Shown in pieces: positions 1 to 7,618 of a DNA stretch of 64,000 bases. Source of the stretch: Trichocoleus sp. (GTDB lineage: Bacteria > Cyanobacteriota > Cyanobacteriia > Elainellales > Elainellaceae); the NCBI GenBank assembly GCA_036702865.1, contig DATNQD010000027.1:62001-126000 (forward strand), given 5' to 3'. Numbering within the stretch: position 1 is the stretch's first letter; every line of letters starts with the position of its first letter. Under the pieces are notes generated by a model. That model saw only the letters and a program-made list of their open reading frames with translations, was not told where the DNA came from and made no database searches. A program made the position numbers and the translations under genes.

Positions 1-1276
1 GGGGTTCTCCGCTGTTGAGATTCCAGGTTCGAATTGTGTCATCCAAACTGCTGCTTGCCAAGGTTTGATTGATGGGGCTAATTGCGACACAAGTAACCCA
101 AGAAGAATGTCCAGTGAATGTATGCAAACAGCAGGACGATCGACCACGAGACTGGATTCCTCTGGAGTTTGGCAGCCCTGAAGTGGGAGCAGCACTATTT
201 CGAGCAGGGGTACCGGAGGTCGGCGGCTTTGATGAAGGCTGCGGAGCAGAAACAGCACGGGCAGAAGGTTGAGCCATTGGTGGACGAGAAGGCTGGGCTT
301 TTGCGGGAGGCATGGAAGGACGCATCGCCGGAGAGCCAACTGCTGGAGCAGAATGTGCCATTCGCGGAGTTGAAGGCAAGAAGGAGTCGGCATTGAGGTC
401 GCGCATCACCTCATCCGCAGACTGATAGCGTTCGTTCACTAGGTCTTTCAGCAAATTGTTCAAGATGTGAGCAATTTGATCGCTAACAAGCACGCCTTTC
501 TCATCGCGCAAATACTCTCGCCAGATCCAGCGACCATTCAGCGGATCGTAGAGATTATCGGGTCGGTTCTGAGTCAGCAGGTGCAAACAAGTTGCTCCCA
601 GGCTGTAAAGGTCGCTAGAAGGATATGCCTTGCCGCCTCGAAACTGCTCCATTGGTGCGTAGCCTTCTGTGCCGATCCGGGTTCCTGGCTCTCCAGCCGA
701 ATCTTCGTTAAGCTGCTTAGCAACCCCAAAATCGATCAAGACGAGGCGATCGTCTGACTGGCGGCGCAAAATATTGGCAGGCGTGATGTCACGGTGGATC
801 ACCTGATGCTTGTGCGTGAAGCGCAATACTGGCAAAACATCAGCCAACACATCTCGAATTTGCCGCTCCGTGAAAGCTCCGTTTTGCCGCATTTCTTGCA
901 GCAAGCTTTGTCCCTCAATAAATTGCTGCACCAGATAGAGATAGCCATCTTGCTCAAAGTAAGCCAGCAGCGTCGGAATTTGAGGATGCTCGCCCAACTC
1001 ATCCAATCGAACTGCTTCCTGATTAAAAAGCTGTACTGCTTTTTCTAGCGACTTCGTTCCCTGAACTTGTGGCGAGAATTGCTTGATAACACAGCGGCTA
1101 TTGAGGCGGTCTTCATCGACAGACAAATAAGTTTTGCCAAATCCGCCCTGCCCTAGCGGTTGCACTGCCCGATAACGCCCTCTCAGCAAAACCAAGGCAT
1201 TACCACAAGCCTGGCAGACCTTTGCGTCGTCCAAATTAATCGGTTTTCGGCATTGAGGATTGAGACAGCAAATCAT
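1..1276 (-). CDS. Ser/Thr protein kinase with WD40 repeats (C-terminus cut by window edge)
   Basis: The reverse strand is open from an ATG at 1276 to the left edge, giving 425 codons of a longer protein. Residues 3-24 hold four cysteines in a zinc-ribbon-like pattern (CxxxxxC and CxxC). A kinase domain follows at about 34-290: glycine loop GQGGFG at 42-47, ATP-binding Lys65, catalytic HRD at 161-163, DFG at 182-184 and an APME motif near 207. A Pro/Ala/Ser-rich linker leads to the first WD40 repeat (FTGHSSWVTCVA then TWNLNSG), so a beta-propeller probably continues outside the window. This architecture is typical of cyanobacterial Hanks-type signalling kinases. Residue 165 is Thr where Ser/Thr kinases normally have Lys (HRDITPAN). 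The substrate is unknown. Confidence 0.93.
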   Translation of the reverse strand, partial: MICCLNPQCRKPINLDDAKVCQACGNALVLLRGRYRAVQPLGQGGFGKTYLSVDEDRLNSRCVIKQFSPQVQGTKSLEKAVQLFNQEAVRLDELGEHPQIPTLLAYFEQDGYLYLVQQFIEGQSLLQEMRQNGAFTERQIRDVLADVLPVLRFTHKHQVIHRDITPANILRRQSDDRLVLIDFGVAKQLNEDSAGEPGTRIGTEGYAPMEQFRGGKAYPSSDLYSLGATCLHLLTQNRPDNLYDPLNGRWIWREYLRDEKGVLVSDQIAHILNNLLKDLVNERYQSADEVMRDLNADSFLPSTPRMAHSAPAVGSPAMRPSMPPAKAQPSRPPMAQPSARAVSAPQPSSKPPTSGTPARNSAAPTSGLPNSRGIQSRGRSSCCLHTFTGHSSWVTCVAISPINQTLASSSLDDTIRTWNLNSGEP

Positions 1277-1614
1277 GGCAGGTAGTGCACTCAGGCAGAT
1301 AGTGGTTCTACGATTCCCCTAAACTTAAAATGCCCAAATTGAGCAATTGCGTAATGCACTCAGGGAGACAGAGGACGAGAAAACAAACCTGAGAGATCAG
1401 CGACGAAACGAGTCAGCGATCGTTCAGCTTGTCAAACAGTTCCAAGGCAACGGCAACCAGATCGAATCTTATTCAAATCTTAAACGGGTTTTTTCAATAA
1501 TAGGTTGAATACGTGCTATGTCCGATCGCTCTGAAGAGATTCGTTGAAGTCCTGATGATGACTCCTTATTTTAAGCTGATTGCCCTGCTCAAACTCAGTC
1601 TTTTGACAAGCGAA
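1277..1614. other. Intergenic region upstream of the kinase
   Basis: No gene is seen. An 18-bp imperfect direct repeat lies at 1282-1299 and 1351-1368 (two mismatches, 69 bp apart, core TGCACTCAGG). Because the kinase starts at 1276 on the reverse strand, both copies lie in its leader or promoter region. No function can be assigned. Confidence 0.5.
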
Positions 1615-1917
1615 TTACGCTTTTTCTTTACCTGCTGCATCTTTCTGCCAGATTGCTTGCTGAAACCCTAATACAACCAGCACATTTGCCAGGGTCAAGA
1701 AAGACTCAGCCCCACCATGCAGCCAATCCACATTTGCTAAGGCTTCTCCATAAGCCACCTTTGCATAAATTCCTGCCGGGATTGTTACCCCCACAAACAC
1801 CAGAGTCATATAGAACCCAATGAGTGAGAGCCGGGGTGCTTGGCGCGATCGAGTCAGAAACCAGAGAAATCCAAGGTAAGGAAAGAGGGAAAGGGCAAAC
1901 AGAGCTTCTGGAGTCAT
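1615..1917 (-). CDS. DUF3593 family small membrane protein
   Basis: This 100-residue protein has about three hydrophobic segments (roughly 5-20, 32-52 and 72-90). It matches the DUF3593 family, which occurs in cyanobacteria and as chloroplast-targeted proteins in plants. The MTPEALFALSLFPYLGFLW start and the central GGAESFLTLANV stretch are characteristic. It lies 82 bp downstream of a DUF2499 gene on the same strand. The two families usually occur together, which suggests a joint thylakoid or plasma-membrane role, but no biochemical function is known. Confidence 0.85.
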   Translation of the reverse strand: MTPEALFALSLFPYLGFLWFLTRSRQAPRLSLIGFYMTLVFVGVTIPAGIYAKVAYGEALANVDWLHGGAESFLTLANVLVVLGFQQAIWQKDAAGKEKA

Positions 1918-1999
1918 AAAACTTAAAATAAAAGATAAAAACTTCGGTTTAACGAACCTGAACCGCTCTACACCCGCCTAACCCCTCATCTCTTGCTGC

Positions 2000-2302
2000 T
2001 TATCCCTGCCCCTGTGCCGATCGCCAGATCCACCAGCCTGCTGCACAAAGCGTGATGTTGCCAATCAGTGTTGTGGCAGCTTGAAGGGTAACGAGCCACT
2101 CTAAGCTCAAATCATTATCAAAAAAATGCCAGGTACAAGCGCACATCGCGCTAATCAATGCGGGAAGCATCCCAAACGACAAGGCACGCCAAGCTGGATT
2201 CTGGCTCACTTCGCTATATCTCCAGATCAGCCAAATGGCAGCGATCCACTCAATGACACTAGAAACGTGGATCATCCAGGTGGGAATGGAAAGGGCTTGC
2301 AT
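2000..2302 (-). CDS. DUF2499 / Ycf49-like membrane protein
   Basis: This roughly 100-residue hydrophobic protein has the DUF2499 (Ycf49-like) signature: IPTWMIHVSSVIEW at the N-terminus, then YSEVSQNPAWRALSFGMLPA and an ACTWHFF motif. Three or four membrane segments are predicted by eye. Members occur in cyanobacteria, red-algal plastid genomes (ycf49) and plant nuclear genomes, without a defined activity. The ATG at 2302 is chosen; an in-frame TTG at 2311 would add three residues. It is probably co-transcribed with the DUF3593 gene downstream. Confidence 0.85.
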   Translation of the reverse strand: MQALSIPTWMIHVSSVIEWIAAIWLIWRYSEVSQNPAWRALSFGMLPALISAMCACTWHFFDNDLSLEWLVTLQAATTLIGNITLCAAGWWIWRSAQGQG

Positions 2303-2623
2303 AAGCGGCAAAGGGGCAACAGGTTTGTATTGTAGCTTGATTGTCTACCTGGATTGACGCTGAGACAGCGGATCTCAGATGGGGTTGCAATCGGTCAGCA
2401 GAACCAGCAAGCGGCAGAAAACATTATAGAGACTTCATGATTGGGCAGGATTCGATGAAGCCCTGAATCCGGAGCGATCGGGGAAAGGCAGATTAAGTAA
2501 ATGTTGATGTAATCTAAATCACGGAACGACTCCGTAATGTTACGTGATCGAGAAGGGCATCGTGAAACGGCTGCTTATTCTCTTGATTCTTAGAAACCCT
2601 TAATTTAGCCCCTAAATCGACGC
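2303..2623. other. Divergent intergenic region with nested inverted repeats
   Basis: This region separates DUF2499 (reverse) from the HTH gene (forward). It contains nested inverted repeats. The outer arms ATCACG and CGTGAT are at 2518-2523 and 2543-2548. The inner arms ACGGA and TCCGT are at 2521-2525 and 2531-2535. This is about 75 bp before the HTH start, a plausible operator position. Nothing else is recognised. Confidence 0.4.
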
Positions 2624-3088
2624 ATGAGAGGTATGTCCCCTAAAGCCCGTCTAGAACCCTATCTAAGCCTCGAAGACCTGAAGAACCAATATAAGCAAGC
2701 GAAAGATCGAGTTGAAGCTCGTCGATGGCATTTGTTAATGCTGGTTGCTCAAAGTCGAACAATTAAGCAGGCAGCGGAATTGGTAGGCTTGAATTATGAC
2801 TATGCAAAGAGCATCATCCGCCGCTATAACCTTGAAGGTCCGGCTTCTGTTCGCAATCGGATGAAAGAAAGACAACCCCCCACGCCTCGATCGCTTCTCA
2901 CTCCTGAACAGCAGCAGGAACTCCAGCAAGCGCTCAAGGGTGCACCTCCAGAAGGTGGCAATTGGTCAGGTCCGAAGGTTGCCCGTTGGATTGCCAACAA
3001 AACAGGGCGCGATCGAGTGTGGGCACAGCGAGGCTGGGAATATATGCAGCGGTTTGGTGCAACTGCTCAAATAAAGCGGTCTTCGTAG
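2624..3088 (+). CDS. Orphan helix-turn-helix protein related to the IS630 transposase N-terminus
   Basis: This 154-residue protein has two DNA-binding segments. An HTH at about 35-70 includes KQAAELVGLNYDYAKSIIRRY. A winged-helix part at about 90-145 includes LTPEQQQELQQAL and GGNWSGPKVARWI. Both resemble the N-terminal half of IS630-family transposases. The DDE catalytic half is absent: the stop at 3088 is followed within 50 bp by csaB. No terminal inverted repeats or target duplication were seen, so it looks like a stand-alone or domesticated DNA-binding protein rather than a live element. A second in-frame ATG at 2633 is an alternative start. Confidence 0.75.
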   Translation: MRGMSPKARLEPYLSLEDLKNQYKQAKDRVEARRWHLLMLVAQSRTIKQAAELVGLNYDYAKSIIRRYNLEGPASVRNRMKERQPPTPRSLLTPEQQQELQQALKGAPPEGGNWSGPKVARWIANKTGRDRVWAQRGWEYMQRFGATAQIKRSS

Positions 3089-3138
3089 TTCATCCCCTCC
3101 GGTATTGTTAGGAGTGGGCGACTAATGAAGGAGCAGAC

Positions 3139-4176
3139 ATGCGAGCAGTTCTGTGTGGCTATTACGGCATGGGCAATGGCGGTGATGAAGCATTGCTGGC
3201 AACGTTGCTACAAATGATGCCTGCTCATGTACAGCCGATCGTCCTGTCAGGCAACCCCTCAGAAACCCGCAGCCGCTACAACGTCGAGACGTGTCATCGC
3301 AAATCAGCTTGGGCAGTGGTTCAGGCATTGAGGCGATCGGATGCGTTCATTTGGGGTGGTGGCAGTCTGATGCAAGACAGTACCAGTGTGCTAAATCCGA
3401 TTTATTACGGTGGATTGATGGCACTGGCGCAGCAAATGGGGTTGCGGACGATCGGCTGGGCACAGGGTGTTGGACCATTAAAGCGTCCTTTTAGCCAGTG
3501 GTTAGCCCACCACACCTTTGCAGGCTGCTCAGCAGTCAGTGTGCGCGATGCAAAGTCAGCCATGCTGCTGTCAAATTGGCAGATTCCCTTAATGATGGCT
3601 CCTGATCCTGTTTGGGCATTAGAAGCCTCTCCAGTGCCGGGACTGTGGGATCTGCCTGCCCCAAGAGTTGCAGTTGCCCTCCGCTCTCATCCTCACCTGA
3701 CATCTGAACGGCTCCAAACCCTAACTCAAGCCTTAATTGATTTTCAAAAAGCGACCCAAACTTGTATTCTGCTCATTCCCTTTCAACCTGTTCAAGATCT
3801 TGCCATTGCTGAAGCAATCCAGCCTCAATTACCTGGATTCAGCCGCATTCTCACCCTGACCGATCCCCAGCAGTTGAAAGGCTTGTTTCAAGGGGTTGAG
3901 ATGACGATCGCGATGCGCCTCCATGCATTGATTATGGCTGCAAGTGCTGAAAGCCGCTGTTATGCCATCAGCTACGACCCTAAAGTGAGCCAACTTATGT
4001 CTGAACTGGAAATGCCCGGTTGGACCTTAAACGAGATCCCTGCTGATGCTCACCGCATTACTCATGCATGGCTAGAACATTACGCCAATGGTGATGCGCT
4101 CTCGAAGACCCAAATTCAGGGGATCGTCGATCGTGCCTTGCTGCACCAAGAAGTTTTACAGACAGCTTTACACTAA
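3139..4176 (+). CDS. csaB: Polysaccharide pyruvyl transferase CsaB
   Basis: This 345-residue protein has the polysaccharide pyruvyl transferase fold. The N-terminus has the glycine-rich motif GYYGMGNGGDEALL, WGGGSLMQDSTS lies near residue 73, and GWAQGVGPL near 107. Family members transfer pyruvate from phosphoenolpyruvate to sugars of cell-wall or exopolysaccharides, in bacilli anchoring S-layer proteins with SLH domains. A role in outer-envelope polysaccharide is likely here. AGGAG at 3111-3115 is too distant to be a good ribosome binding site; GGAG at 3130-3133 fits the ATG at 3139 better. Confidence 0.92.
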   Translation: MRAVLCGYYGMGNGGDEALLATLLQMMPAHVQPIVLSGNPSETRSRYNVETCHRKSAWAVVQALRRSDAFIWGGGSLMQDSTSVLNPIYYGGLMALAQQMGLRTIGWAQGVGPLKRPFSQWLAHHTFAGCSAVSVRDAKSAMLLSNWQIPLMMAPDPVWALEASPVPGLWDLPAPRVAVALRSHPHLTSERLQTLTQALIDFQKATQTCILLIPFQPVQDLAIAEAIQPQLPGFSRILTLTDPQQLKGLFQGVEMTIAMRLHALIMAASAESRCYAISYDPKVSQLMSELEMPGWTLNEIPADAHRITHAWLEHYANGDALSKTQIQGIVDRALLHQEVLQTALH

Positions 4177-4513
4177 TATTTATGCAAATTCTGTCAAATG
4201 ATAATTAACTAACTTAAAAACTGTCCTTAAACGAGTTTTCTGTGTTACTAAGTTAAGTGGCTAAGTCGGGCGGCAAGTCAGATCAAATTGGGTGAATGCG
4301 AACCTTTGTTCTACTAATAGAGCAATTGTTCTAGTCAAAACCAAAGTCTAATTAAGCCAAATTAAGTTGTGTGTGCTTTCTCCCTTATCGACTGATTCAG
4401 GGCATCAAATGGTGTAATTTCCATTTACTTGAGTTGACTAAAGTTGTTTTTGAGCAGATTGGCAAAGGCGCTTCTGTCGGCGTCGGTTGTGATTGCCCTT
4501 GTGAGTGAGAGCT
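4177..4513. other. AT-rich intergenic region
   Basis: This region follows csaB and precedes the coiled-coil gene. No ORF of interest, stable terminator hairpin or repeat was recognised. It presumably contains the promoter of the downstream gene. Confidence 0.4.
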
Positions 4514-6499
4514 ATGAGTGAACCAAACTCCCCATTGAATTCCCAAGAACATTCATCGAATGAGTCTTCTCTAAATTGGTGGAATCCTTTTCCTGATCTA
4601 TCTGAAGAAACTGATCTGGTTGAACAAGACTCAACCTCTTTGCTTCATGCCGACAGTTCCCCTGCTTCCCATCAGACCAATGTTAAGAATGCTGATGCCA
4701 AGAATGCGAGTCTGGAGAATTTCCCCACGCCCGATCGCCCAACAGATCGCCCAACAACTGAAGCAGATGCACCTGCCAATGGTGCTCATGTTGCCGTGAT
4801 TGCTGCCTGGTCAGAAGGGATTGCGAATCAGACCGATCCTCCCAATCTGGCAGATTTAATTAGCTTGATTCAGGAATTGAACCAGTGCAATGGAGTTCTG
4901 CTCGATCGAGTATCGCAACTGGAAGAAGCTCTGGAACGGAGTCAACAAGCGCTGCAAGTTCAAGGGAAGCGATCGACTGAACCCCCCGTTGTGCCTCATC
5001 AAGCCGAAGATCTAACGACTGCCCAAGCACAAATTGCTAATTTATTTAGCCAGCTTGAATTTGCTCACCAAGCGAACCAGCGACAGCAAATTTTGACTGA
5101 AACCCTGACCGCAGGACTGGAAAGCAGCCAGGAACGAGTCGCCCAACTAGAACGAGAAGCTGCGCTGCTTCAGCAACGCTATAACGAACAGTCCCAGCGA
5201 TTGGTGCAATCAGAGGGTTCCTGCCGGGATCTTCAGGCAAGACTGCAACGCCAGCAGCGCTATACTCTACAGTTCAAAGCGGCTCTGGAGAAGTGTCTGG
5301 AAATGCCTGCACCTCAATACGAAGGGTCTGAAACAATCGCACCCCCCACAGACGTTCTTTCCCTGCCCAAAGCACAACAGATTCAACCCTGGTCAACGCC
5401 CGGTCAAACTGTTGATCCAACGCTGCCCTGGATGAAGCTTCATGCTGGATCAGAAACCTCAGAAGATGCAGAAGAAGCTTTAGATGTGGCTGATTTGTTT
5501 GCTGCATTAGAGATGACTGAGCAAGAGCTGATTGCGGCTGAGCCTGAACGAGCAGCAGATGAGCCTGTTCTGCCATCCCCATTAAAAATGGCCTCGCTCC
5601 ATTTGCCCACCTTTACTGAGACAACTGCTCAGACAACTGCTGAGCCAGTGAATTTGAGCCAAGACGCAGAATCGATCGAGCCTCAAACGATAGAAACAGG
5701 GTCAGAACAAGGAGTCAGGATCAATGAAGCAGCGCTGGATGAACCGTTGCCCTCACCAGATACTCTCCCTGCCCCAATTAGCTACAACCTGAAAGCTAAA
5801 GATGAATCTGTGATTGATCCAGCTTTAATTGAGCATCTCAGTACGACAGTGCAACCTCTGGCAGATATGCTGGCAGAAGCAATGTTAGCTGTGACTCAGC
5901 CTGCTCATCCTGATTCTGTTCATTCTGATCATCATCTTGCTGTTTCTTCACTCGATGCCCCTCAAGCGGCTGAACCTTCGATCGAAACAACAGAAGCTCT
6001 AGTCGATGAGGTGATGATTTGTGACCCTGATGCCCTCCTCGCTTCAGCGATGAATGAGGCGGAAGATGCGCTATGGCAAGATCTCGCCCGCTTGATTGAA
6101 GTATCGACTGAGGATGTGGTTAAAGCGAGCCTATCAGGGGATTTAGCTGCCTTCGAGTCAATCAACTTTGGGGCGATCGAAGCCAAACCTGATGTTCAGT
6201 CTCAGCCCGATCGCTCAACGCCAGCAGCAGATTCTGTCCCTCAGATGCCCGCGATGTCTGTGGCAAGTCAGCCAACCACGCAGCCAGTCGCTTTATCAAC
6301 AGGTGCACTGACAGATGATGCTGAGACAGAATCGAGTGATCCCAACTCTTCTGAGGATCTATCCCCGCTTTCAACCAGTCTAAGTTGGCCTTCGCCGCTT
6401 CTCAATCCACTCCGTCCACCCAAAGGAAAACGATCGCTCAGCCACGTAGAGCTGCCGTCTTTCGTCCGACAAGAACCTTCCAACCCGATCGTCACCTGA
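4514..6499 (+). CDS. Large coiled-coil protein of unknown function
   Basis: No enzymatic domain is recognised in this protein of about 660 residues. Residues 1-110 are polar and probably disordered. About 115-270 is a coiled coil rich in Glu, Gln and Leu, with heptad-like stretches such as LLDRVSQLEEALERSQQAL. The rest is acidic, rich in Ala, Glu, Pro and Ser. It ends in a basic tail, PPKGKRSLSHVELPSFVRQ. There is no signal peptide or membrane segment. A structural, scaffold or cell-division role is possible but unsupported. The ATG at 4514 is preferred over the in-frame GTG at 4505. Confidence 0.8.
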   Translation: MSEPNSPLNSQEHSSNESSLNWWNPFPDLSEETDLVEQDSTSLLHADSSPASHQTNVKNADAKNASLENFPTPDRPTDRPTTEADAPANGAHVAVIAAWSEGIANQTDPPNLADLISLIQELNQCNGVLLDRVSQLEEALERSQQALQVQGKRSTEPPVVPHQAEDLTTAQAQIANLFSQLEFAHQANQRQQILTETLTAGLESSQERVAQLEREAALLQQRYNEQSQRLVQSEGSCRDLQARLQRQQRYTLQFKAALEKCLEMPAPQYEGSETIAPPTDVLSLPKAQQIQPWSTPGQTVDPTLPWMKLHAGSETSEDAEEALDVADLFAALEMTEQELIAAEPERAADEPVLPSPLKMASLHLPTFTETTAQTTAEPVNLSQDAESIEPQTIETGSEQGVRINEAALDEPLPSPDTLPAPISYNLKAKDESVIDPALIEHLSTTVQPLADMLAEAMLAVTQPAHPDSVHSDHHLAVSSLDAPQAAEPSIETTEALVDEVMICDPDALLASAMNEAEDALWQDLARLIEVSTEDVVKASLSGDLAAFESINFGAIEAKPDVQSQPDRSTPAADSVPQMPAMSVASQPTTQPVALSTGALTDDAETESSDPNSSEDLSPLSTSLSWPSPLLNPLRPPKGKRSLSHVELPSFVRQEPSNPIVT

Positions 6500-6601
6500 T
6501 GCACCAATAACTGGTAAAGCTGCTTTGGTGAAGCAAGATGGCTCAACAAGCTATCACTGCTATCAATCTTGGCTGCTCTTTCAGATTGAACACCCACAGA
6601 A

Positions 6602-7384
6602 CTAAGCTGAAGGTGTGCCGAAATCTTGCGTCCAGTAATAGCGAAAGTTTGTTGTTCCAGTGTCGTTGTCGAGCAAGAAAAAGCCTAATCCCATTTCTTG
6701 AAGATCTGGGTCGAGCAAATTTGCGCGATGTTCTGGGCTTTTAATCCATGCTTGAACGGCAGTGGTGGGTGTTGCCAAGCCTGCGGCAATGTTTTCTCCG
6801 GCTGCATCATACAGATACCCAGTTGCATCCAACCGATTGCTCAGGGTTGAGCCATTTGAGCCAGCATGACCAAAAAAGTCGCCATATGCCATGTCTTGGC
6901 TATGAGCCGTCGCAGCAGCCGACAAAGCTGCGTTGAGTCGGAGTGGTGGTAGGTTGGATTGAGCGCGGTAGGCATTCGTCAAATCAAGGACTTGCTGGGC
7001 GATCGGGTCTGCTACAACGCTAGGAGTGGCTTGTCGTGTTCCCAAAAAGCTGTCTTGGGCAACATTGCTGGATAAGTTGAGTTGGTAGTGAGTCTTACCT
7101 TGACCTCGCGACACTCGAACAAAATAGATTCCTGGATCAACAGTTGTTGTAATTGACTCATTAGTCTGCCCTGGCTGCGCCGACTGGCTCAGGGTTTTGC
7201 CCCGTCGATTGAGGAGTGCAAGATTGGCATCTGCTTGTAAGCCAGACAGCGATACATTTAAGGAGCTTCGCTGATTCAAGCGAACCTGATAGAGGCGATC
7301 GTTTTTTTTCGTTCCTAGTTGCCCGTTATAGAGGTTGCCGGGATTAATAAGTTTGGCTGTTCTGGAATCGTTAGGTCGTATCAT
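6602..7384 (-). CDS. CAP (SCP/PR1) domain protein with N-terminal PPC-like domain
   Basis: This 260-residue protein has two parts. Residues 10-105 form a beta-rich domain like pre-peptidase C-terminal (PPC) domains, with the motif DPGIYFVRVSRGQGKTHYQL. Residues 128-258 are a CAP domain: LTNAYRAQSNLPPL, AAATAHSQDMA, FFGHAGSNG, GENIAAG, SPEHRANLLDP and YWTQDFG. CAP proteins are normally extracellular. No classical signal peptide is visible, so export by a type I system or after cleavage-independent routes is inferred. Its N-terminal domain resembles that of the next gene upstream on the same strand. Confidence 0.88.
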   Translation of the reverse strand: MIRPNDSRTAKLINPGNLYNGQLGTKKNDRLYQVRLNQRSSLNVSLSGLQADANLALLNRRGKTLSQSAQPGQTNESITTTVDPGIYFVRVSRGQGKTHYQLNLSSNVAQDSFLGTRQATPSVVADPIAQQVLDLTNAYRAQSNLPPLRLNAALSAAATAHSQDMAYGDFFGHAGSNGSTLSNRLDATGYLYDAAGENIAAGLATPTTAVQAWIKSPEHRANLLDPDLQEMGLGFFLLDNDTGTTNFRYYWTQDFGTPSA

Positions 7385-7524
7385 CCGTGCCTATGCTCCA
7401 TAGATGGGCATAGTTAGTGTTTGCCGCTCGACCTGCAAAACGTTCAGTAGTTTTGTCTAAAATCAGACAGGCTTTTTGTAGATCGCGTAATTTTGCGGTA
7501 ATTTCTCAGGGGAAAAAGCGCTAC

Positions 7525-7562
7525 AAAAAATTCCCCTCCTCCAGGCTGGCTAGAAAAGGGGA
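7525..7562 (-). terminator. Intrinsic terminator of the ELWxxDGT/PPC gene
   Basis: On the reverse strand a GC-rich hairpin (arms TCCCCT at 7562-7557 and AGGGGA at 7537-7532) is followed by AATTTTTTG. It lies 57 bp beyond the stop of the upstream 989-codon gene. The stem plus U-run fits Rho-independent termination. Confidence 0.75.
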
Positions 7563-7618
7563 TAGGTTAAAGTTTTTGCGAGAATGACAACAGTCGTGGT
7601 GACTCAGCTTAAGAGAGC

